Position numbers and translations under genes: made by a program. From Arthrobacter woluwensis (GTDB taxonomy: Bacteria; Actinomycetota; Actinomycetes; Actinomycetales; Micrococcaceae): a stretch of 64,000 nucleotides of DNA. Location of the stretch: positions 2,480,001 through 2,544,000 of the forward strand of contig NZ_JAUSXR010000001.1 in NCBI RefSeq assembly GCF_030816155.1, written 5' to 3'. Below are positions 48,271 through 59,831 of this stretch, piece by piece; position 1 is the stretch's first letter, and every line of letters starts with the position of its first letter. A model generated the notes under the pieces. It was not told where the DNA came from and searched no databases. It was given only the letters and a program-made list of their open reading frames with translations.

Positions 48271-48332
48271 CACCCACGCTTTTGTGGATCACCCACGGAA
48301 ATGTCCGTGGGTGATCCACAAAAGAGTGGGTG
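48271..48332. repeat. Dispersed palindromic repeat, copy 3
   Basis: 29-bp arms (48271-48299, 48304-48332) with one mismatch and the loop AATG. It shares the core CCCACGGA/TCCGTGGG and the CACCCAC-TTTGTGG edge with the copies at 37184 and 37316. It lies in the 475-base gap 48057-48531 with the LacI operators and, at 48409-48414, a TAATAT that may be the -10 of the next gene. Confidence 0.85.
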
Positions 48333-48531
48333 AAGCCGCACGGGCAGTCACGAACCGTCGGAGAAGAGACCTGTGCCACGAGCGCTCCAAAAGAGTCTCG
48401 CGGCTTGCTAATATTGACAGTCTCACCGGCTTTCCGGTGGGCACCCCTCACCCCACTTTCCCGGCCAGGACCGGGCGCACTGTCTTGCGCCCTGAAACCG
48501 GCCCGCATGACCCGAGGAGAGCCCTGCCCTC

Positions 48532-49599
48532 ATGACCGCCCTGGCCGATACGGATTATTTCGAGGACGAGGACTACGACAGCCGTAGTTCCCGCTACGAC
48601 GAGGGCTTCGGCCACACCGATGAGCCCGACGACGAGTACGACAACGGCTTCGACGAGCTGGACAAGCTGCTGAGCGGCATTCTCGTCGACGAGGACGAGC
48701 TGGACGCCCCGGCCACTGAAGCGAAGAAGCCGGGCCGCAAGGCCGCCGTCAAGGCGGCGGCCACTCAGAAGGCTCCGGCCGCCGCCAAGAAGACCGTCAA
48801 GACTCCGCCGAAGGCGAGCGAGGTCATCACCCGCCGGATCGAGCCGGTCGTCGCCGAACCGGTCGCAGCGGCGTCCGCCGCCCAGCCCGCAGCCCCGGCC
48901 GAGGCTCTCGCCGCGGAAGCCGATGCCGAGCCCGCCGCCGTCGCAGTCGATGCCGATGCCGATGCCGAAGAGGCTCCGGCCGAAGAGCCTCGCACCCTGC
49001 CGGACAGCCCGTTCTTCGCCCCGCACATCGCGCCCGTGAACGAGCACATCGAGTTCCTCCGGAAGCTCCGACCCGGCTTCGAGGTGCCCTATGTGGACCC
49101 GATGCACTCGGTGGACGACTGCCGGATTCTGAGCCTGTTCTCCAACAACAGCGCGGCCTCTCCGCAGGGCGTGGTGTGGGCGGGCGACGACGCCGCGGCC
49201 ACCCGCCTGCTCGGCCTCCAGTTCCAGCTGGGCCTGCGCCCCGAGTGGATGATGCCGTGGAACACCCACCCGTGGTTCACCCCGGGCGAGCCCAATGCCA
49301 AGCTGACCCCCGAACAGGTCAGCGCGGGCCTCAAGCCCCTGATCGCCCTCCTGCGGATCCTGCCGCGCGTCTCGGCGATCGTCGCCCACGGCACCGAGGC
49401 CAACCGCCTCGCCCAGATGCTCCTCAAGACGGACAACCCGCTGATCTGGCGCCGCGGCCTCAAGGTCTACAAGGCCCGCTCCCTGCACGGCCGCTCCTTC
49501 GCCGGCTCGAAAGAACGCCAGACCGAGTGGCTGATCGACATGGGCCGTTCCTACGCGGACGCCATGGCGCGCGCCGGCCTCCAGGCCGGCCGCCGCTGA
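48532..49599 (+). CDS. UDG-superfamily-like protein with long low-complexity N-terminus
   Basis: 355 residues. Residues 1-50 are very acidic, 60-100 are Ala/Lys-rich, and 105-160 are Ala/Glu/Pro-rich, so about 160 residues are probably disordered. The C-terminal 190 residues (VNEHIEFLRKLRPGFEVPYVDP, condensed, then DCRILSLFSNNSAAS, MPWNTHPWF and IVAHGTEANRLA) follow the pattern of a uracil-DNA-glycosylase-like family. The usual SPG-type motif is changed to NNSAAS. DNA repair activity is unproven. Single gene on the plus strand. Confidence 0.6.
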   Translation: MTALADTDYFEDEDYDSRSSRYDEGFGHTDEPDDEYDNGFDELDKLLSGILVDEDELDAPATEAKKPGRKAAVKAAATQKAPAAAKKTVKTPPKASEVITRRIEPVVAEPVAAASAAQPAAPAEALAAEADAEPAAVAVDADADAEEAPAEEPRTLPDSPFFAPHIAPVNEHIEFLRKLRPGFEVPYVDPMHSVDDCRILSLFSNNSAASPQGVVWAGDDAAATRLLGLQFQLGLRPEWMMPWNTHPWFTPGEPNAKLTPEQVSAGLKPLIALLRILPRVSAIVAHGTEANRLAQMLLKTDNPLIWRRGLKVYKARSLHGRSFAGSKERQTEWLIDMGRSYADAMARAGLQAGRR

Positions 49600-49668
49600 C
49601 GGTCGACGCCGGCGGCTCCCGCTGACGGCGCACACTGCCTGCGCCACTGACGCCGCCCCGGCACCGGG

Positions 49669-49710
49669 CATGACGAAGGCCCCCTCCACGCGGAGGGGGC
49701 CTTCGTCATG
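49669..49710. terminator. Bidirectional terminator, 19-bp perfect stem
   Basis: CATGACGAAGGCCCCCTCC pairs with 49692-49710 around an ACGC loop. It lies between convergent genes. Confidence 0.88.
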
Positions 49711-49731
49711 TGCGGGTCAGAGCCCGGAGGC

Positions 49732-50817
49732 TCAGCGCTCGAGGTCGCCCCGGATGAACGCCTCGACGTTATCGCGTGCCGCGGAATCGTTGACCTGCTC
49801 CGGCGGGGACTTCATGAAGTAGCTGGAGGCGGACAGCAGCGGGCCGCCGATACCGCGGTCCAGGCCGATCTTGGCGGCACGGATCGCGTCGATGATCACA
49901 CCGGCCGAGTTGGGGGAATCCCACACCTCGAGCTTGTACTCCAGGGACACCGGAGCGTCGCCGAAGTTGCGGCCTTCCAGGCGGACGAAGGCCCACTTGC
50001 GGTCATCCAGCCAGGCCACGTAATCGGACGGGCCGATGTGCACGTCGTCGGCGTGGAGTTCGGCCTCGACGTTGGACGTCACGGCCTGGGTCTTCGAGAT
50101 CTTCTTGGACTCAAGGCGGTCGCGCTCCAGCATGTTCTTGAAGTCCATGTTGCCGCCGACGTTCAGCTGGTACGTGCGGTCCAGGGTCACACCGCGGTCC
50201 TCGAACAGCTTGGCCATGACGCGGTGCGTGATGGTGGCGCCGATCTGGCTCTTGATGTCGTCGCCGACGATCGGGAGCTTGGCGGCCTCGAACTTCGCGG
50301 CCCACTCCGGGGTGCCCGCGATGAAGACGGGCAGCGCGTTGACGAACGCCACGCCGGCGTCGATGGCGCACTGCGCGTAGAACTTGGCGGCTTCCTCGCT
50401 GCCGACGGGCAGGTAGCAGACCATGACGTCCGCGTCGGCGGCCTTGAGCGCGGCGACGACGTCGACCGGCTCCTCCGGCGACTCCACGATGGTCTCGCGG
50501 TAGTAGCGGCCCAGCCCGTCCAGGGTGTGGCCACGCTGGACTGTCACGCCCGTGCTGGGCACGTCGGCGATCTTGATCGTGTTGTTCTCGCTGGCACCGA
50601 TGGCGTCGGCCAGGTCAAGGCCCACCTTTTTGGAGTCGACGTCGAAGGCGGCCACGAACTGCACGTCGCGAACGTGATACTGCCCGAATTCCACGTGCAT
50701 GAGGCCGGGAATCGTACTGTTCGGATCAGCATCCTTGTAGTACTCGACGCCCTGCACCAGGGAAGCGGCACAGTTGCCTACGCCAACAATGGCAACGCGA
50801 ATGGGGTGTGACGGCAC
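49732..50817 (-). CDS. ino1: Inositol-3-phosphate synthase
   Basis: 361 residues from a GTG with an AAGGAG site. Rossmann motif [20 protein letters not shown], then [51 protein letters not shown] and [12 protein letters not shown] are typical of actinobacterial Ino1. It converts glucose-6-phosphate to L-myo-inositol-1-phosphate (D-3 numbering), which feeds MshA (mycothiol) and inositol lipids. TAGACT on the minus strand (complement of 50911-50916) may be its -10. Confidence 0.96.
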   Translation of the reverse strand: MPSHPIRVAIVGVGNCAASLVQGVEYYKDADPNSTIPGLMHVEFGQYHVRDVQFVAAFDVDSKKVGLDLADAIGASENNTIKIADVPSTGVTVQRGHTLDGLGRYYRETIVESPEEPVDVVAALKAADADVMVCYLPVGSEEAAKFYAQCAIDAGVAFVNALPVFIAGTPEWAAKFEAAKLPIVGDDIKSQIGATITHRVMAKLFEDRGVTLDRTYQLNVGGNMDFKNMLERDRLESKKISKTQAVTSNVEAELHADDVHIGPSDYVAWLDDRKWAFVRLEGRNFGDAPVSLEYKLEVWDSPNSAGVIIDAIRAAKIGLDRGIGGPLLSASSYFMKSPPEQVNDSAARDNVEAFIRGDLER

Positions 50818-51002
50818 GGAACTCCTTAGTCAAAAACGTGAACTGCGGGCTCCACCCGGGGCCGGGGAGCGGCAGCGAGCGCCCGGCGGCGATGCCTCAG
50901 GCGCTCATGCAGTCTATCGAACACGCCGAAGTGGCCCTAAAACCCTCGGCAACACCTCACAACGCCCCCAGCCACGTTTTTAGTCCCGGCCCCGTGACGC
51001 GA

Positions 51003-51036
51003 GCGACGACGGCGGCCGGGCAGCCGCCGTCGTCGC
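51003..51036. terminator. Terminator hairpin after the aldo/keto reductase gene
   Basis: 14-bp stem GCGACGACGGCGGC with a 6-base loop, 17 bases past the stop. The gap 50818-51052 holds only this and the upstream region of ino1. Confidence 0.8.
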
Positions 51037-51052
51037 CCCCGTGTGAGGGGGG

Positions 51053-52105
<1,053 letters not shown>

Positions 52106-52679
52106 GTCACCATCCTGCCACTCGAGTAACCACGGGGCGAGGAGTGTCCCGCAGAGTGAAACCCGGTGCACACGGGCCGGGGCGGGGTCGGATCCACCTG
52201 TGACGCGCCGGAACATGGTCGACTTGCCTGCGCAGGAGGGCCCGATGGCGACGGCGATCAGCCCGACTGAGCACCCATCACTCGACCTTGCACTTTCTCG
52301 GGATTCGCGGCGCTGAGCCCCGAGAAAGTGCAAGGTGAACCACGGTTCCAGGCCTCCACTCCAGCCACCACGGGGGCTTCACCGGAGGATCTGTGGATAG
52401 CGCTTGGAAGGGGCCGGGGGCGGCGCCGCTCACCGTCAGGGGGATTCCTCTCCCCCACTGGGTTGATCCCCTGCCGATCGTTCTCTGCCGCGAGAAAACC
52501 CGGCTGGTTCAGCGCATCGAGGACAACCTGGCCCGGTACCTGACCACGGCTGTCGAGCAGCGCTCGGCAGAACTCGCGAAACTCAAAACCTTCCGCGAAG
52601 AGGCTGCAGTCCGGGCGTCGGCCCTGACGAAGTGGCAGTCCGCCTCCTGTGACGCGCCGGGTCACTCCACAGGTGCCCT
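52106..52679. other. Gene-free, apparently decayed region
   Basis: No intact gene is supported in these 574 bases. On the minus strand a short P-loop-like stretch (AVAIGPSCAGKSTMFRR) is encoded near 52205-52260, without the rest of a kinase. On the plus strand a coiled-coil-like stretch (RLVQRIEDNLARYLTTAVEQ) lies near 52495-52560, without a credible start. The 15-mer CCTGTGACGCGCCGG occurs at 52197-52211 and again at 52646-52660. These look like remnants, but none can be named. Confidence 0.4.
52286..52337. repeat. Perfect 18-bp-arm palindrome
   Basis: ACCTTGCACTTTCTCGGG (52286-52303) pairs exactly with 52320-52337 around a 16-base loop. It stands within the gene-free stretch between glgX and the aldo/keto reductase gene, both on the minus strand. 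Confidence 0.8.
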
Positions 52680-54800
52680 CTACCCCCGCCAGCCCTGCAG
52701 CACGAGCATCGACTTGGCCGGCACCGCGACCTTCGAACGCGCCGCGAGCGATCCCTTGCATTCACGGCCCGAGGTGTCCAGCACGGGGGTCCAGGAGGCG
52801 GAGTAGTTCTCGGCGGGGAGCGTGAACTCCACCTCGTCGTCGTGGGCGTTGAAGCAGAGGATGAAGTCGTCGTCCAGGATCTCCTCGCCGCGCTCCCCCG
52901 GCGCCTGGATGGCCCCGCCGTTGAGGAACATGGCGAGAGTCCGGGCGAAGCCGTTGTTCCAGTCCTCGTCCGTCATGGGCGTGCCGTCGGAATCGAGCCA
53001 GACGACGTCCGGGAGCCATTCGCCCTCGGACGTCTCCGCCGGGTGTCCGTCGAAGAAGCGGCGGCGCCGGAACACCGGGTGCTCCTGCCGCAGCTTGCTC
53101 AGCCGGCCGGTGAAGTCGATCAGGTCCTCGTCCACCTCGTCCCAGTGCACCCACGTCAGCGGCGCGTCCTGGCAGTAGGCATTGTTGTTGCCGTCCTGGG
53201 TCCGGCCCAGTTCGTCGCCGTGCAGGATCATCGGGACACCCTGGGACAGCAGCAGCGAGGCCAGGAGATTCCGCTGCTGCTGCGAGCGCAGTGCCAGCAC
53301 CTCCGGATCGTCGGTAGGACCTTCGACGCCGCAGTTCCAGGACCGGTTGTGGGACTCGCCGTCGCGATTGTCCTCACCGTTCGCCTCGTTGTGCTTCTCG
53401 TTGTACGAGACCAGATCGCGCAGGGTGAACCCGTCGTGGGCTGTGACGAAGTTGATCGAAGCCACCGGACGCCGCCCCGAGTGCTCGTACAGATCCGCCG
53501 AACCCGTCAGGCGCGAGGCGAACTCGCCCAGAGCGGCCGGCTCACCGCGCCAGAAGTCGCGGACGGTGTCCCGGTACTTGCCGTTCCATTCGGTCCACTG
53601 CGGCGGGAAGTTGCCCACCTGGTAGCCGCCCGGCCCCACATCCCACGGCTCGGCGATGAGCTTCACGCGGGACACCACCGGGTCCTGCTGCACGAGTTCG
53701 AAGAAGGAGGACAGCTTGTCCACGTCGTAGAACTCGCGGGCCAGGGTGGCCGCCAGGTCGAAGCGGAAGCCGTCCACATGCATCTCCGTCACCCAGTACC
53801 GCAGCGAGTCCATGATGAGCTGCAGCGAGTGCGGGTTCCGCGCGTTCAGGGAGTTCCCCGTCCCCGTGTAATCCATGTAGTACTGGGGATCGTCATCGGT
53901 CAGGCGGTAGTACGCGGCGTTGTCGATGCCCCTGAAGGACAGCGTCGGGCCGAGGTGGTTGCCCTCCGCGGTGTGGTTGTAGACCACGTCCAGGATGACC
54001 TCGATGCCGGCCCGGTGCAGATCCCGCACCATGGCCTTGAACTCCTGGACCTGCTCGCCCTGCTCCCCCGTGGAGGAGTACTTGTTGTGGGGCGCGAAGA
54101 AGCCGATCGTGTTGTAGCCCCAGTAGTTGGAGAGGCCCTTGTCCTGCAGCACCGAGTCGTTCACGAACTGGTGCACGGGCATGAGCTCGATAGCCGTGAC
54201 CCCGAGTTCCTGCAGGTGCTTGATCACCGACGGGTGCGCGATGCCCGCGTAGCTGCCCCGCTGATCCTCCGGCACATCGGGGTGGAGCTGGGTGAGGCCC
54301 TTGACGTGTGCCTCGTAGATGACGCTCTGGTGGTACGGGATGCCCGGCTGCTGATCGCCCGCCCAGTCGAAGTACGGGTTGATGACCACGCCCAGCATCA
54401 CATGCGGCGCCGAGTCGTCATCGTTGCGCTGCGTGGGGTCCTCGTGGTCGTAGCTGAACACGGCCGGGTCCCAGTCGACCTGTCCCGCCACGGCTTTGGC
54501 GTACGGGTCCAGGAGGAGCTTGTTCGGATTGAAGCGGTTGCCGTGCTCCGGCTCGTAGGGGCCGGACACCCGGTACCCGTACTTCTGGCCGGGGCGCACG
54601 GCCGGCAGGTACGCATGCCAGACGTAACCGTCCACCTCGGTGAGCGGGATGCGCTGCTCGCTGCCGTCGTCGTCCACCAGGCACAGCTCGACGGCCTCGG
54701 CCCGTTCGCTGAAGAGCGCGAAATTGGTGCCCGCGCCGTCATACGTCGCCCCGAGCGGGTACGGCTTGCCCGGCCAGACTTGCTGATTCACATTCTCCAC
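52680..54800 (-). CDS. glgX: Glycogen debranching enzyme GlgX
   Basis: 706 residues from a GTG with GGAGG nine bases upstream. An N-terminal CBM48/isoamylase domain ([23 protein letters not shown], condensed) is followed by the GH13 barrel with [28 protein letters not shown] (nucleophile Asp), [16 protein letters not shown] (acid Glu) and [22 protein letters not shown]-terminal beta domain completes it. It hydrolyses alpha-1,6 branches of limit dextrins from glycogen. No other glycogen gene is adjacent. Confidence 0.96.
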   Translation of the reverse strand: MENVNQQVWPGKPYPLGATYDGAGTNFALFSERAEAVELCLVDDDGSEQRIPLTEVDGYVWHAYLPAVRPGQKYGYRVSGPYEPEHGNRFNPNKLLLDPYAKAVAGQVDWDPAVFSYDHEDPTQRNDDDSAPHVMLGVVINPYFDWAGDQQPGIPYHQSVIYEAHVKGLTQLHPDVPEDQRGSYAGIAHPSVIKHLQELGVTAIELMPVHQFVNDSVLQDKGLSNYWGYNTIGFFAPHNKYSSTGEQGEQVQEFKAMVRDLHRAGIEVILDVVYNHTAEGNHLGPTLSFRGIDNAAYYRLTDDDPQYYMDYTGTGNSLNARNPHSLQLIMDSLRYWVTEMHVDGFRFDLAATLAREFYDVDKLSSFFELVQQDPVVSRVKLIAEPWDVGPGGYQVGNFPPQWTEWNGKYRDTVRDFWRGEPAALGEFASRLTGSADLYEHSGRRPVASINFVTAHDGFTLRDLVSYNEKHNEANGEDNRDGESHNRSWNCGVEGPTDDPEVLALRSQQQRNLLASLLLSQGVPMILHGDELGRTQDGNNNAYCQDAPLTWVHWDEVDEDLIDFTGRLSKLRQEHPVFRRRRFFDGHPAETSEGEWLPDVVWLDSDGTPMTDEDWNNGFARTLAMFLNGGAIQAPGERGEEILDDDFILCFNAHDDEVEFTLPAENYSASWTPVLDTSGRECKGSLAARSKVAVPAKSMLVLQGWRG

Positions 54801-54884
54801 GCGGTGTGCCTCCTCAGGCGATAGTCCCGGTGCCCCTGCGGGCTCACCTTAGTGCACTCAGATGTCGATTCCGCTACGCGGAGG

Positions 54885-56525
54885 TCAAGGAGCATCCCAC
54901 ACGAGGCGTACGGCATGCGCGATGTCCCGTGCGGTGATCGGATGGCCCCGCCCGCCGTCGGCCTCCCCCGACGCGATCCGCCCCGCTCTGCCGTGCACCG
55001 CCGCGGCCAGAGCAGCGGTGGCCGCCCAGCGTCCGCCGTCGGGTTCCTCCCCGCACGACGACGGCGCCACGCCGCCTTGCGCGAGCAGCGCGCCGAAGAC
55101 TCCGGCCAGGACGTCCCCGCTGCCCGCCGTCGCGAGCCACGGTGTGCCGTCGGCCTGGGAAAAAAGGATCCCGCCGGGCTCGTGGCACAGGGTGTGTGGT
55201 CCCTTCAGTAGGATGGTCGTCCCGGTGAGCCGGACCGCCTCCCGCAGCGAAGCCCCTGCGGTCGCTTCGACCTGCGCACGGTCACGCTCCGTCCCCAGAC
55301 GGCTCAGGAGCCGGGCGAGTTCCCCGGCATGCGGGGTGAGGATGAGCTCCGGGCGGTCCGCGACCCGCTCCCCCACGAGGTCCAGCGCCCCTGCGTCCAC
55401 GACGGCGGGCTGTCCCAGGCTCAGAGCCTGTCGGCAGCGCTCCAGCTGTTCCTCGCCAGACACCCCGGAGCCGAGGACCCAGGCCTGGACCCGGCCCTGC
55501 AGTTCAGGACCGGTGTGGCAGACCACCTCCGGCAGCGCGGCGTTGACCAGAGCGGTCACCGACGGCGGGCCGAAGTAGCGGACCATGCCGGCCCCGGCGG
55601 CCAGGGCGCCGGTGCAGGCCAGGATGGCGGCGCCGGGGTATTCCTCCGAGCCGGCCACCACGCCGAGCACGCCGCGCGTGTATTTGTGGCCCTCGGCCGC
55701 GGGCCGTGGCAGAAGGCGGGAGACGTCCTCCGGCGCGAGCCGCAGCACGACGGGTTCCGGCAGGCGGTCCTCCACGCCGATCGGAACCTCTTCCACCCGG
55801 CCTGAGCACCCCGCTCCCGGGGGAAGGAACAGCCCGGTCTTGGCGGCGGCGAACGTGACGGTGGTCCCGGCCCGGAGCACCGGCCCGGCCACTTCACCAG
55901 TCGACGGATCGACGCCGCTGGGGATGTCGCAGGCCACGACGTACGGAACGTCGCGACCCTCGGAGCGCTCACGGAGCAGGAGTTCGACGAGCCCGGCCGC
56001 TGTTCCCCGCAGTCCACCGCGTGCGCCCGTGCCCAGGATCGCGTCGATCAGGAGGTCCGCCCGGACGCACTCATCCCGCGCCTCGGTGAGCGTGCACAGC
56101 GGGAGCCGGGCCGCGCCGTCGTGCGCGGGATCGTCAGGCGCCGAGCTTTCGCCTGCCGAATCGTCAGGCGCGCTCTCGGAGGGCGCGGTCTCGGAGGGTG
56201 CCAGACGCACCGCCCGGCCTCCCGCGGCCAGGAGCGCGGCGAGGCCCTCGGCATGGGCCGACGCGTCCACCAGGACGGCCGTGACCGCCACGCCGCGACG
56301 GGCCAGGAAGGCCAGGGCCCAGAGCCCGTCTCCCCCATTGTTCCCCTTGCCGATCAGCCCGGTCACACGGCTGCCGTACACCCGGCCACGCCGGGCCCGG
56401 AGTTCGCGGGTGACCGTCAGAGCCATTCCGTAAGAGGCCCTGCGCATGAGTTCGGCGCCCATCCCGGCGTCCAGGGCGGGCCGCTCAGCGGCCCGCACCT
56501 GATCCGCGGAATGAGCGCCGATCAT
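54885..56525 (-). CDS. nnr: Bifunctional NAD(P)H-hydrate epimerase/dehydratase
   Basis: 546 residues. The N-terminal epimerase half has GLIGKGNNGGDGLWALAFLARRG and CDIPSGVDPSTGEV. The C-terminal ribokinase-like dehydratase half has GVVAGSEEYPGAAILACTGALAAGAGMVRYF, LTPHAGELARLL, LLKGPHTLC and TAGSGDVLAGVFGALLAQG. It repairs hydrated NADH and NADPH using ADP. Starts 14 bases after the acpS stop, the usual acpS-nnr arrangement in actinobacteria. An Asp/Ser/Ala-rich insertion (around APSESAPDDSAGESS) lies in the epimerase half. Confidence 0.94.
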   Translation of the reverse strand: MIGAHSADQVRAAERPALDAGMGAELMRRASYGMALTVTRELRARRGRVYGSRVTGLIGKGNNGGDGLWALAFLARRGVAVTAVLVDASAHAEGLAALLAAGGRAVRLAPSETAPSESAPDDSAGESSAPDDPAHDGAARLPLCTLTEARDECVRADLLIDAILGTGARGGLRGTAAGLVELLLRERSEGRDVPYVVACDIPSGVDPSTGEVAGPVLRAGTTVTFAAAKTGLFLPPGAGCSGRVEEVPIGVEDRLPEPVVLRLAPEDVSRLLPRPAAEGHKYTRGVLGVVAGSEEYPGAAILACTGALAAGAGMVRYFGPPSVTALVNAALPEVVCHTGPELQGRVQAWVLGSGVSGEEQLERCRQALSLGQPAVVDAGALDLVGERVADRPELILTPHAGELARLLSRLGTERDRAQVEATAGASLREAVRLTGTTILLKGPHTLCHEPGGILFSQADGTPWLATAGSGDVLAGVFGALLAQGGVAPSSCGEEPDGGRWAATAALAAAVHGRAGRIASGEADGGRGHPITARDIAHAVRLVWDAP

Positions 56526-56539
56526 ATCTTGCTCGTCGT

Positions 56540-56887
56540 CTAGCGTTCCGCCACGACCATGGCGGTGGCGATCCCACCGTCGTGGCTCATCGACAGATGC
56601 CAGTGCTTGATGCCCTTGGAATCGGCCACGGCCTTGACCGTGCCTTTGACCTGGATGCTGGGCCCTTCAGAGGAGAGCCCGATCCAGCAGTCCTGCCAGT
56701 TCATGCCCGCCGGAGCGCCCAGAACCTTCGCCACCGCCTCCTTGGCGGCGAAACGCGCAGCCAGGGAGCGGTCGTTCAGTTCGCGCTCGGCAGGGACGAA
56801 GAGCCGGTCCCGCAGCGCCGGAGTGCCCTCCAGCTGCCGCTTGAAACGCTCGATGTCCACCACGTCAACGCCGATTCCAACAATCAT
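56540..56887 (-). CDS. acpS: Holo-[acyl-carrier-protein] synthase
   Basis: 115 residues. [18 protein letters not shown] with the Mg-binding Asp, [16 protein letters not shown] with the conserved Glu, and [18 protein letters not shown] are the phosphopantetheinyl-transferase motifs. It transfers 4'-phosphopantetheine from CoA to acyl carrier protein. It starts five bases after the glmS stop, so glmS-acpS-nnr form one operon. CoaA, which supplies the CoA pathway, is encoded divergently. Confidence 0.96.
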   Translation of the reverse strand: MIVGIGVDVVDIERFKRQLEGTPALRDRLFVPAERELNDRSLAARFAAKEAVAKVLGAPAGMNWQDCWIGLSSEGPSIQVKGTVKAVADSKGIKHWHLSMSHDGGIATAMVVAER

Positions 56888-56892
56888 GGCGC

Positions 56893-58797
56893 CTATTCTA
56901 CGGTCACGCTCTTGGCGAGGTTACGCGGCTGATCCACGTCGTAGCCCTTCGCCTCGGCGAGTGCGGCGGCGAAGAGCTGCAGCGGCACCGTGGTCAGGAG
57001 CGGAGCCAGCAGCGGCGGGGTCTCCGGCACGTAGAAGACGTGCTCGGCGTAGTCCACCACGTCCGTGTCGCCTTCCTCGGCGATCACGATGGTCCTGGCG
57101 CCGCGGGCGCGGACTTCCTGGATGTTCGAGACCACCTTGGAGTGCAGCGAGTCGCGGCCGCGCGGGGACGGCACCACCACGAAGACCGGCTGGCCCTCCT
57201 CGATCAGCGCGATCGGGCCGTGCTTGAGCTCGCCGGCGGCGAAGCCCTCGGCGTGGATGTACGCCAGCTCCTTGAGCTTGAGCGCGCCTTCCATGGCGAC
57301 CGGGAAGCCCACGTGACGGCCCAGGAACAGGACGGACTTGGCTTCGGCCATGTCGCGGCCCAGGGACTTGATGTCCTCTTCACGCTCCAGGATCGCGGAG
57401 ATCTTGGCCGGGATCTTGCCGAGGTCGGACAGGATGTCCTTGATCTCGCCCTTGAACTTGTTACCGCGCAGCTGTGCCAGATAAAGGCCCAGCAGGTACG
57501 CGGCGGTGATCTGCGCCAGGAACGCCTTGGTGGAGGCGACGGCGATCTCTGGGCCGGCGTGCGTGTAGAGCACGGCGTCGGATTCGCGCGGGATCGTCGA
57601 GCCGTTGGTGTTGCAGATCGCCACGGTCTTGGCGCCCTGCTCGCGGGCGTACCGGACGGCCATGAGGGTGTCCATGGTCTCGCCCGACTGGGAGATGGAG
57701 ACGATCAGGGTGTTCTCGTCCACGATCGGATCGCGGTAGCGGAACTCGTGGCTCAGTTCCACCTCGGTGGGGATGCGGCACCAGTGCTCGATCGCGTACT
57801 TGGCCACCTGGCCGGCATAGGCGGACGTGCCACAGGCCAGCACAATGATCTTGTTGACGGACTTCAACAGCTCGGGGTCGATGCGGACCTCGTCGAGCGT
57901 CAGGTTGCCGTGGGAGTCGGAACGGCCCAGGAGCGTGTTGGCCACGGCCTCGGGCTGGTCGTGGATCTCCTTCTCCATGAAGGACGGGTAGCCGTCCTTC
58001 TCCGCGGATGCCGGGTCCCAGTCCACGTGGTACTCGCGGCCCTCGGCCGGGTTGCCGTGGAAGTCGGTGATCTCCACGGTGTCCGGGGTGATCGTGACGA
58101 TCTGGTCCTGGCCCAGTTCGACAGCGCGGCGCGTGTAGTCGATGAAGCCCGAGACGTCCGAACCCAGGAAGTTCTCGCCGTCGCCGAGTCCGACGACCAG
58201 CGGGGAGTTGCGGCGGGCCGCGACGACGGCCTCAGGGGCGTCGGCGTGGATCGCCAGCAGGGTGAAGGCGCCCTCGAAGCGCTGGCAGGCCTGGCGCATG
58301 GCCTCGGTCAGGATGGCGGTGCCGGAGTCGCCGGACATGGCGCCGCCCGCGAGCTTGCGGTACAGCTGGCCGAGCAGGGCCGCGGCCACCTCGGTGTCCG
58401 TCTGGGAGAGGAACTCGACACCCTGGGCGACGAGTTCCTGCTTGATCTCCGAGTAGTTCTCGATGATGCCGTTGTGGATCAGCGCCAGCTTGCCACCGTC
58501 GGCCAGGTGCGGATGCGCATTCTGGTCGGTCGGGCCGCCGTGGGTCGCCCACCGGGTGTGCCCGATCCCGGTCAGGGACTCAGGCAGCGGGTGCGCTTCG
58601 AGCTCGCTCAGCAGGTTCGCCAGCTTGCCGGACTTCTTCCGGGCGGCGACACCGCCTTCTTCGAGCACGGCGACGCCCGCGGAGTCGTATCCACGGTATT
58701 CCAGACGACGGAGGCCTTCCAGGACCACGCCGAGGGCTGAGCGCCCCGCTTCATCGGCAGTGGTGGTCCGGCCGGTGTATCCCACAATTCCACACAT
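56893..58797 (-). CDS. glmS: Glutamine--fructose-6-phosphate aminotransferase (isomerising)
   Basis: 634 residues from the ATG at 58797, which places the catalytic Cys at position 2 (MCGIVGYTG). The glutaminase domain has [31 protein letters not shown] and HNGIIENY. Two SIS domains follow ([33 protein letters not shown]), and the C-terminus ends [13 protein letters not shown]. It makes glucosamine-6-phosphate for UDP-GlcNAc, needed for peptidoglycan and mycothiol. First gene of glmS-acpS-nnr and divergent from coaA. Confidence 0.97.
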   Translation of the reverse strand: MCGIVGYTGRTTTADEAGRSALGVVLEGLRRLEYRGYDSAGVAVLEEGGVAARKKSGKLANLLSELEAHPLPESLTGIGHTRWATHGGPTDQNAHPHLADGGKLALIHNGIIENYSEIKQELVAQGVEFLSQTDTEVAAALLGQLYRKLAGGAMSGDSGTAILTEAMRQACQRFEGAFTLLAIHADAPEAVVAARRNSPLVVGLGDGENFLGSDVSGFIDYTRRAVELGQDQIVTITPDTVEITDFHGNPAEGREYHVDWDPASAEKDGYPSFMEKEIHDQPEAVANTLLGRSDSHGNLTLDEVRIDPELLKSVNKIIVLACGTSAYAGQVAKYAIEHWCRIPTEVELSHEFRYRDPIVDENTLIVSISQSGETMDTLMAVRYAREQGAKTVAICNTNGSTIPRESDAVLYTHAGPEIAVASTKAFLAQITAAYLLGLYLAQLRGNKFKGEIKDILSDLGKIPAKISAILEREEDIKSLGRDMAEAKSVLFLGRHVGFPVAMEGALKLKELAYIHAEGFAAGELKHGPIALIEEGQPVFVVVPSPRGRDSLHSKVVSNIQEVRARGARTIVIAEEGDTDVVDYAEHVFYVPETPPLLAPLLTTVPLQLFAAALAEAKGYDVDQPRNLAKSVTVE

Positions 58798-58865
58798 GCG
58801 CACAAGCCTACCGGCCCGGGCGTGTGCATTTCATTCTGGCCCCGCGGGCGGGCAGAATCTCTTAG

Positions 58866-59831
58866 GTGAGTTTGCACCGCATGGACAACCAGGGCGACGG
58901 CGCGTCCCCCTTCGTGGAGCTGGACCGCCAGACCTGGTCGCGGTTGGCCGCCCAGATGGAGCAGCCGCTCAATCAGGAGGACCTGGACCGCCTGCGCGGC
59001 CTCGGCGACCCCCTGGACATGGCGGAGGTCCGGGACGTGTATCTTCCCTTGTCACGCCTCCTTCACCTCTATGTGGAGGCCGCCGGTCAGCTGCACTCCG
59101 CCACCACCACCTTCCTGGGTGAGCGGACTCAGCGCACCCCGTTCGTGATCGGTGTCGCGGGCTCGGTCGCGGTGGGCAAATCGACCATCGCGCGCGTGCT
59201 CCGGGAGATGCTGCGGCGCTGGCCCGGCACCCCCAATGTCGAGTTGATCACCACCGACGGCTTCCTCTACCCCCTGGCCGAGCTCCGCCGTCGTCAGCTC
59301 CTGGACCGCAAGGGCTTCCCGGAGTCCTACGACCGCCGCGCCCTCCTGCGGTTCGTCGCGGCGATCAAGGGCGGCGCCGAGGAGGTGCGGGCGCCGTGGT
59401 ACTCGCACGTCACCTATGACATCGTCCCGGGCCGCGAAGTGGTCGTCCGCCGGCCGGACGTGCTGATCGTGGAGGGCCTCAACGTCCTCGCCCCCGCACA
59501 GATCCGCCAGGATGGCCGGCTCGGACTGGCCCTTTCGGACTTCTTCGATTTCTCCATCTACGTGGATGCGAAGACCCAGTACATTGAAGAGTGGTACGTG
59601 GATCGCTTCCGTAAGCTCCGCACCACGGCGTTCTCCCAGCCCGACTCCTATTTCCACCGCTACGCGTCGCTCAGTGACGCCGAGGCCGAGGAGACCGCGC
59701 GGGACATCTGGAAGCGCATCAACGAACCCAACCTCGTCCACAATGTGCTGCCAACCCGGGGCCGGGCACAGCTCGTGCTGACCAAGGACCCGGATCACTC
59801 GATCCGGCGCATGCTGCTCAGGAAGGTCTGA
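58866..59831 (+). CDS. coaA: Type I pantothenate kinase
   Basis: 321 residues from the GTG at 58866; an ATG at 58881 with AGGTGAG nine bases upstream is a good alternative. P-loop GSVAVGKST at 99-107, [41 protein letters not shown] and [19 protein letters not shown] are all family marks. It catalyses the first step of CoA synthesis. Its stop overlaps the next start by one base (TGATG). Confidence 0.96.
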   Translation: MSLHRMDNQGDGASPFVELDRQTWSRLAAQMEQPLNQEDLDRLRGLGDPLDMAEVRDVYLPLSRLLHLYVEAAGQLHSATTTFLGERTQRTPFVIGVAGSVAVGKSTIARVLREMLRRWPGTPNVELITTDGFLYPLAELRRRQLLDRKGFPESYDRRALLRFVAAIKGGAEEVRAPWYSHVTYDIVPGREVVVRRPDVLIVEGLNVLAPAQIRQDGRLGLALSDFFDFSIYVDAKTQYIEEWYVDRFRKLRTTAFSQPDSYFHRYASLSDAEAEETARDIWKRINEPNLVHNVLPTRGRAQLVLTKDPDHSIRRMLLRKV

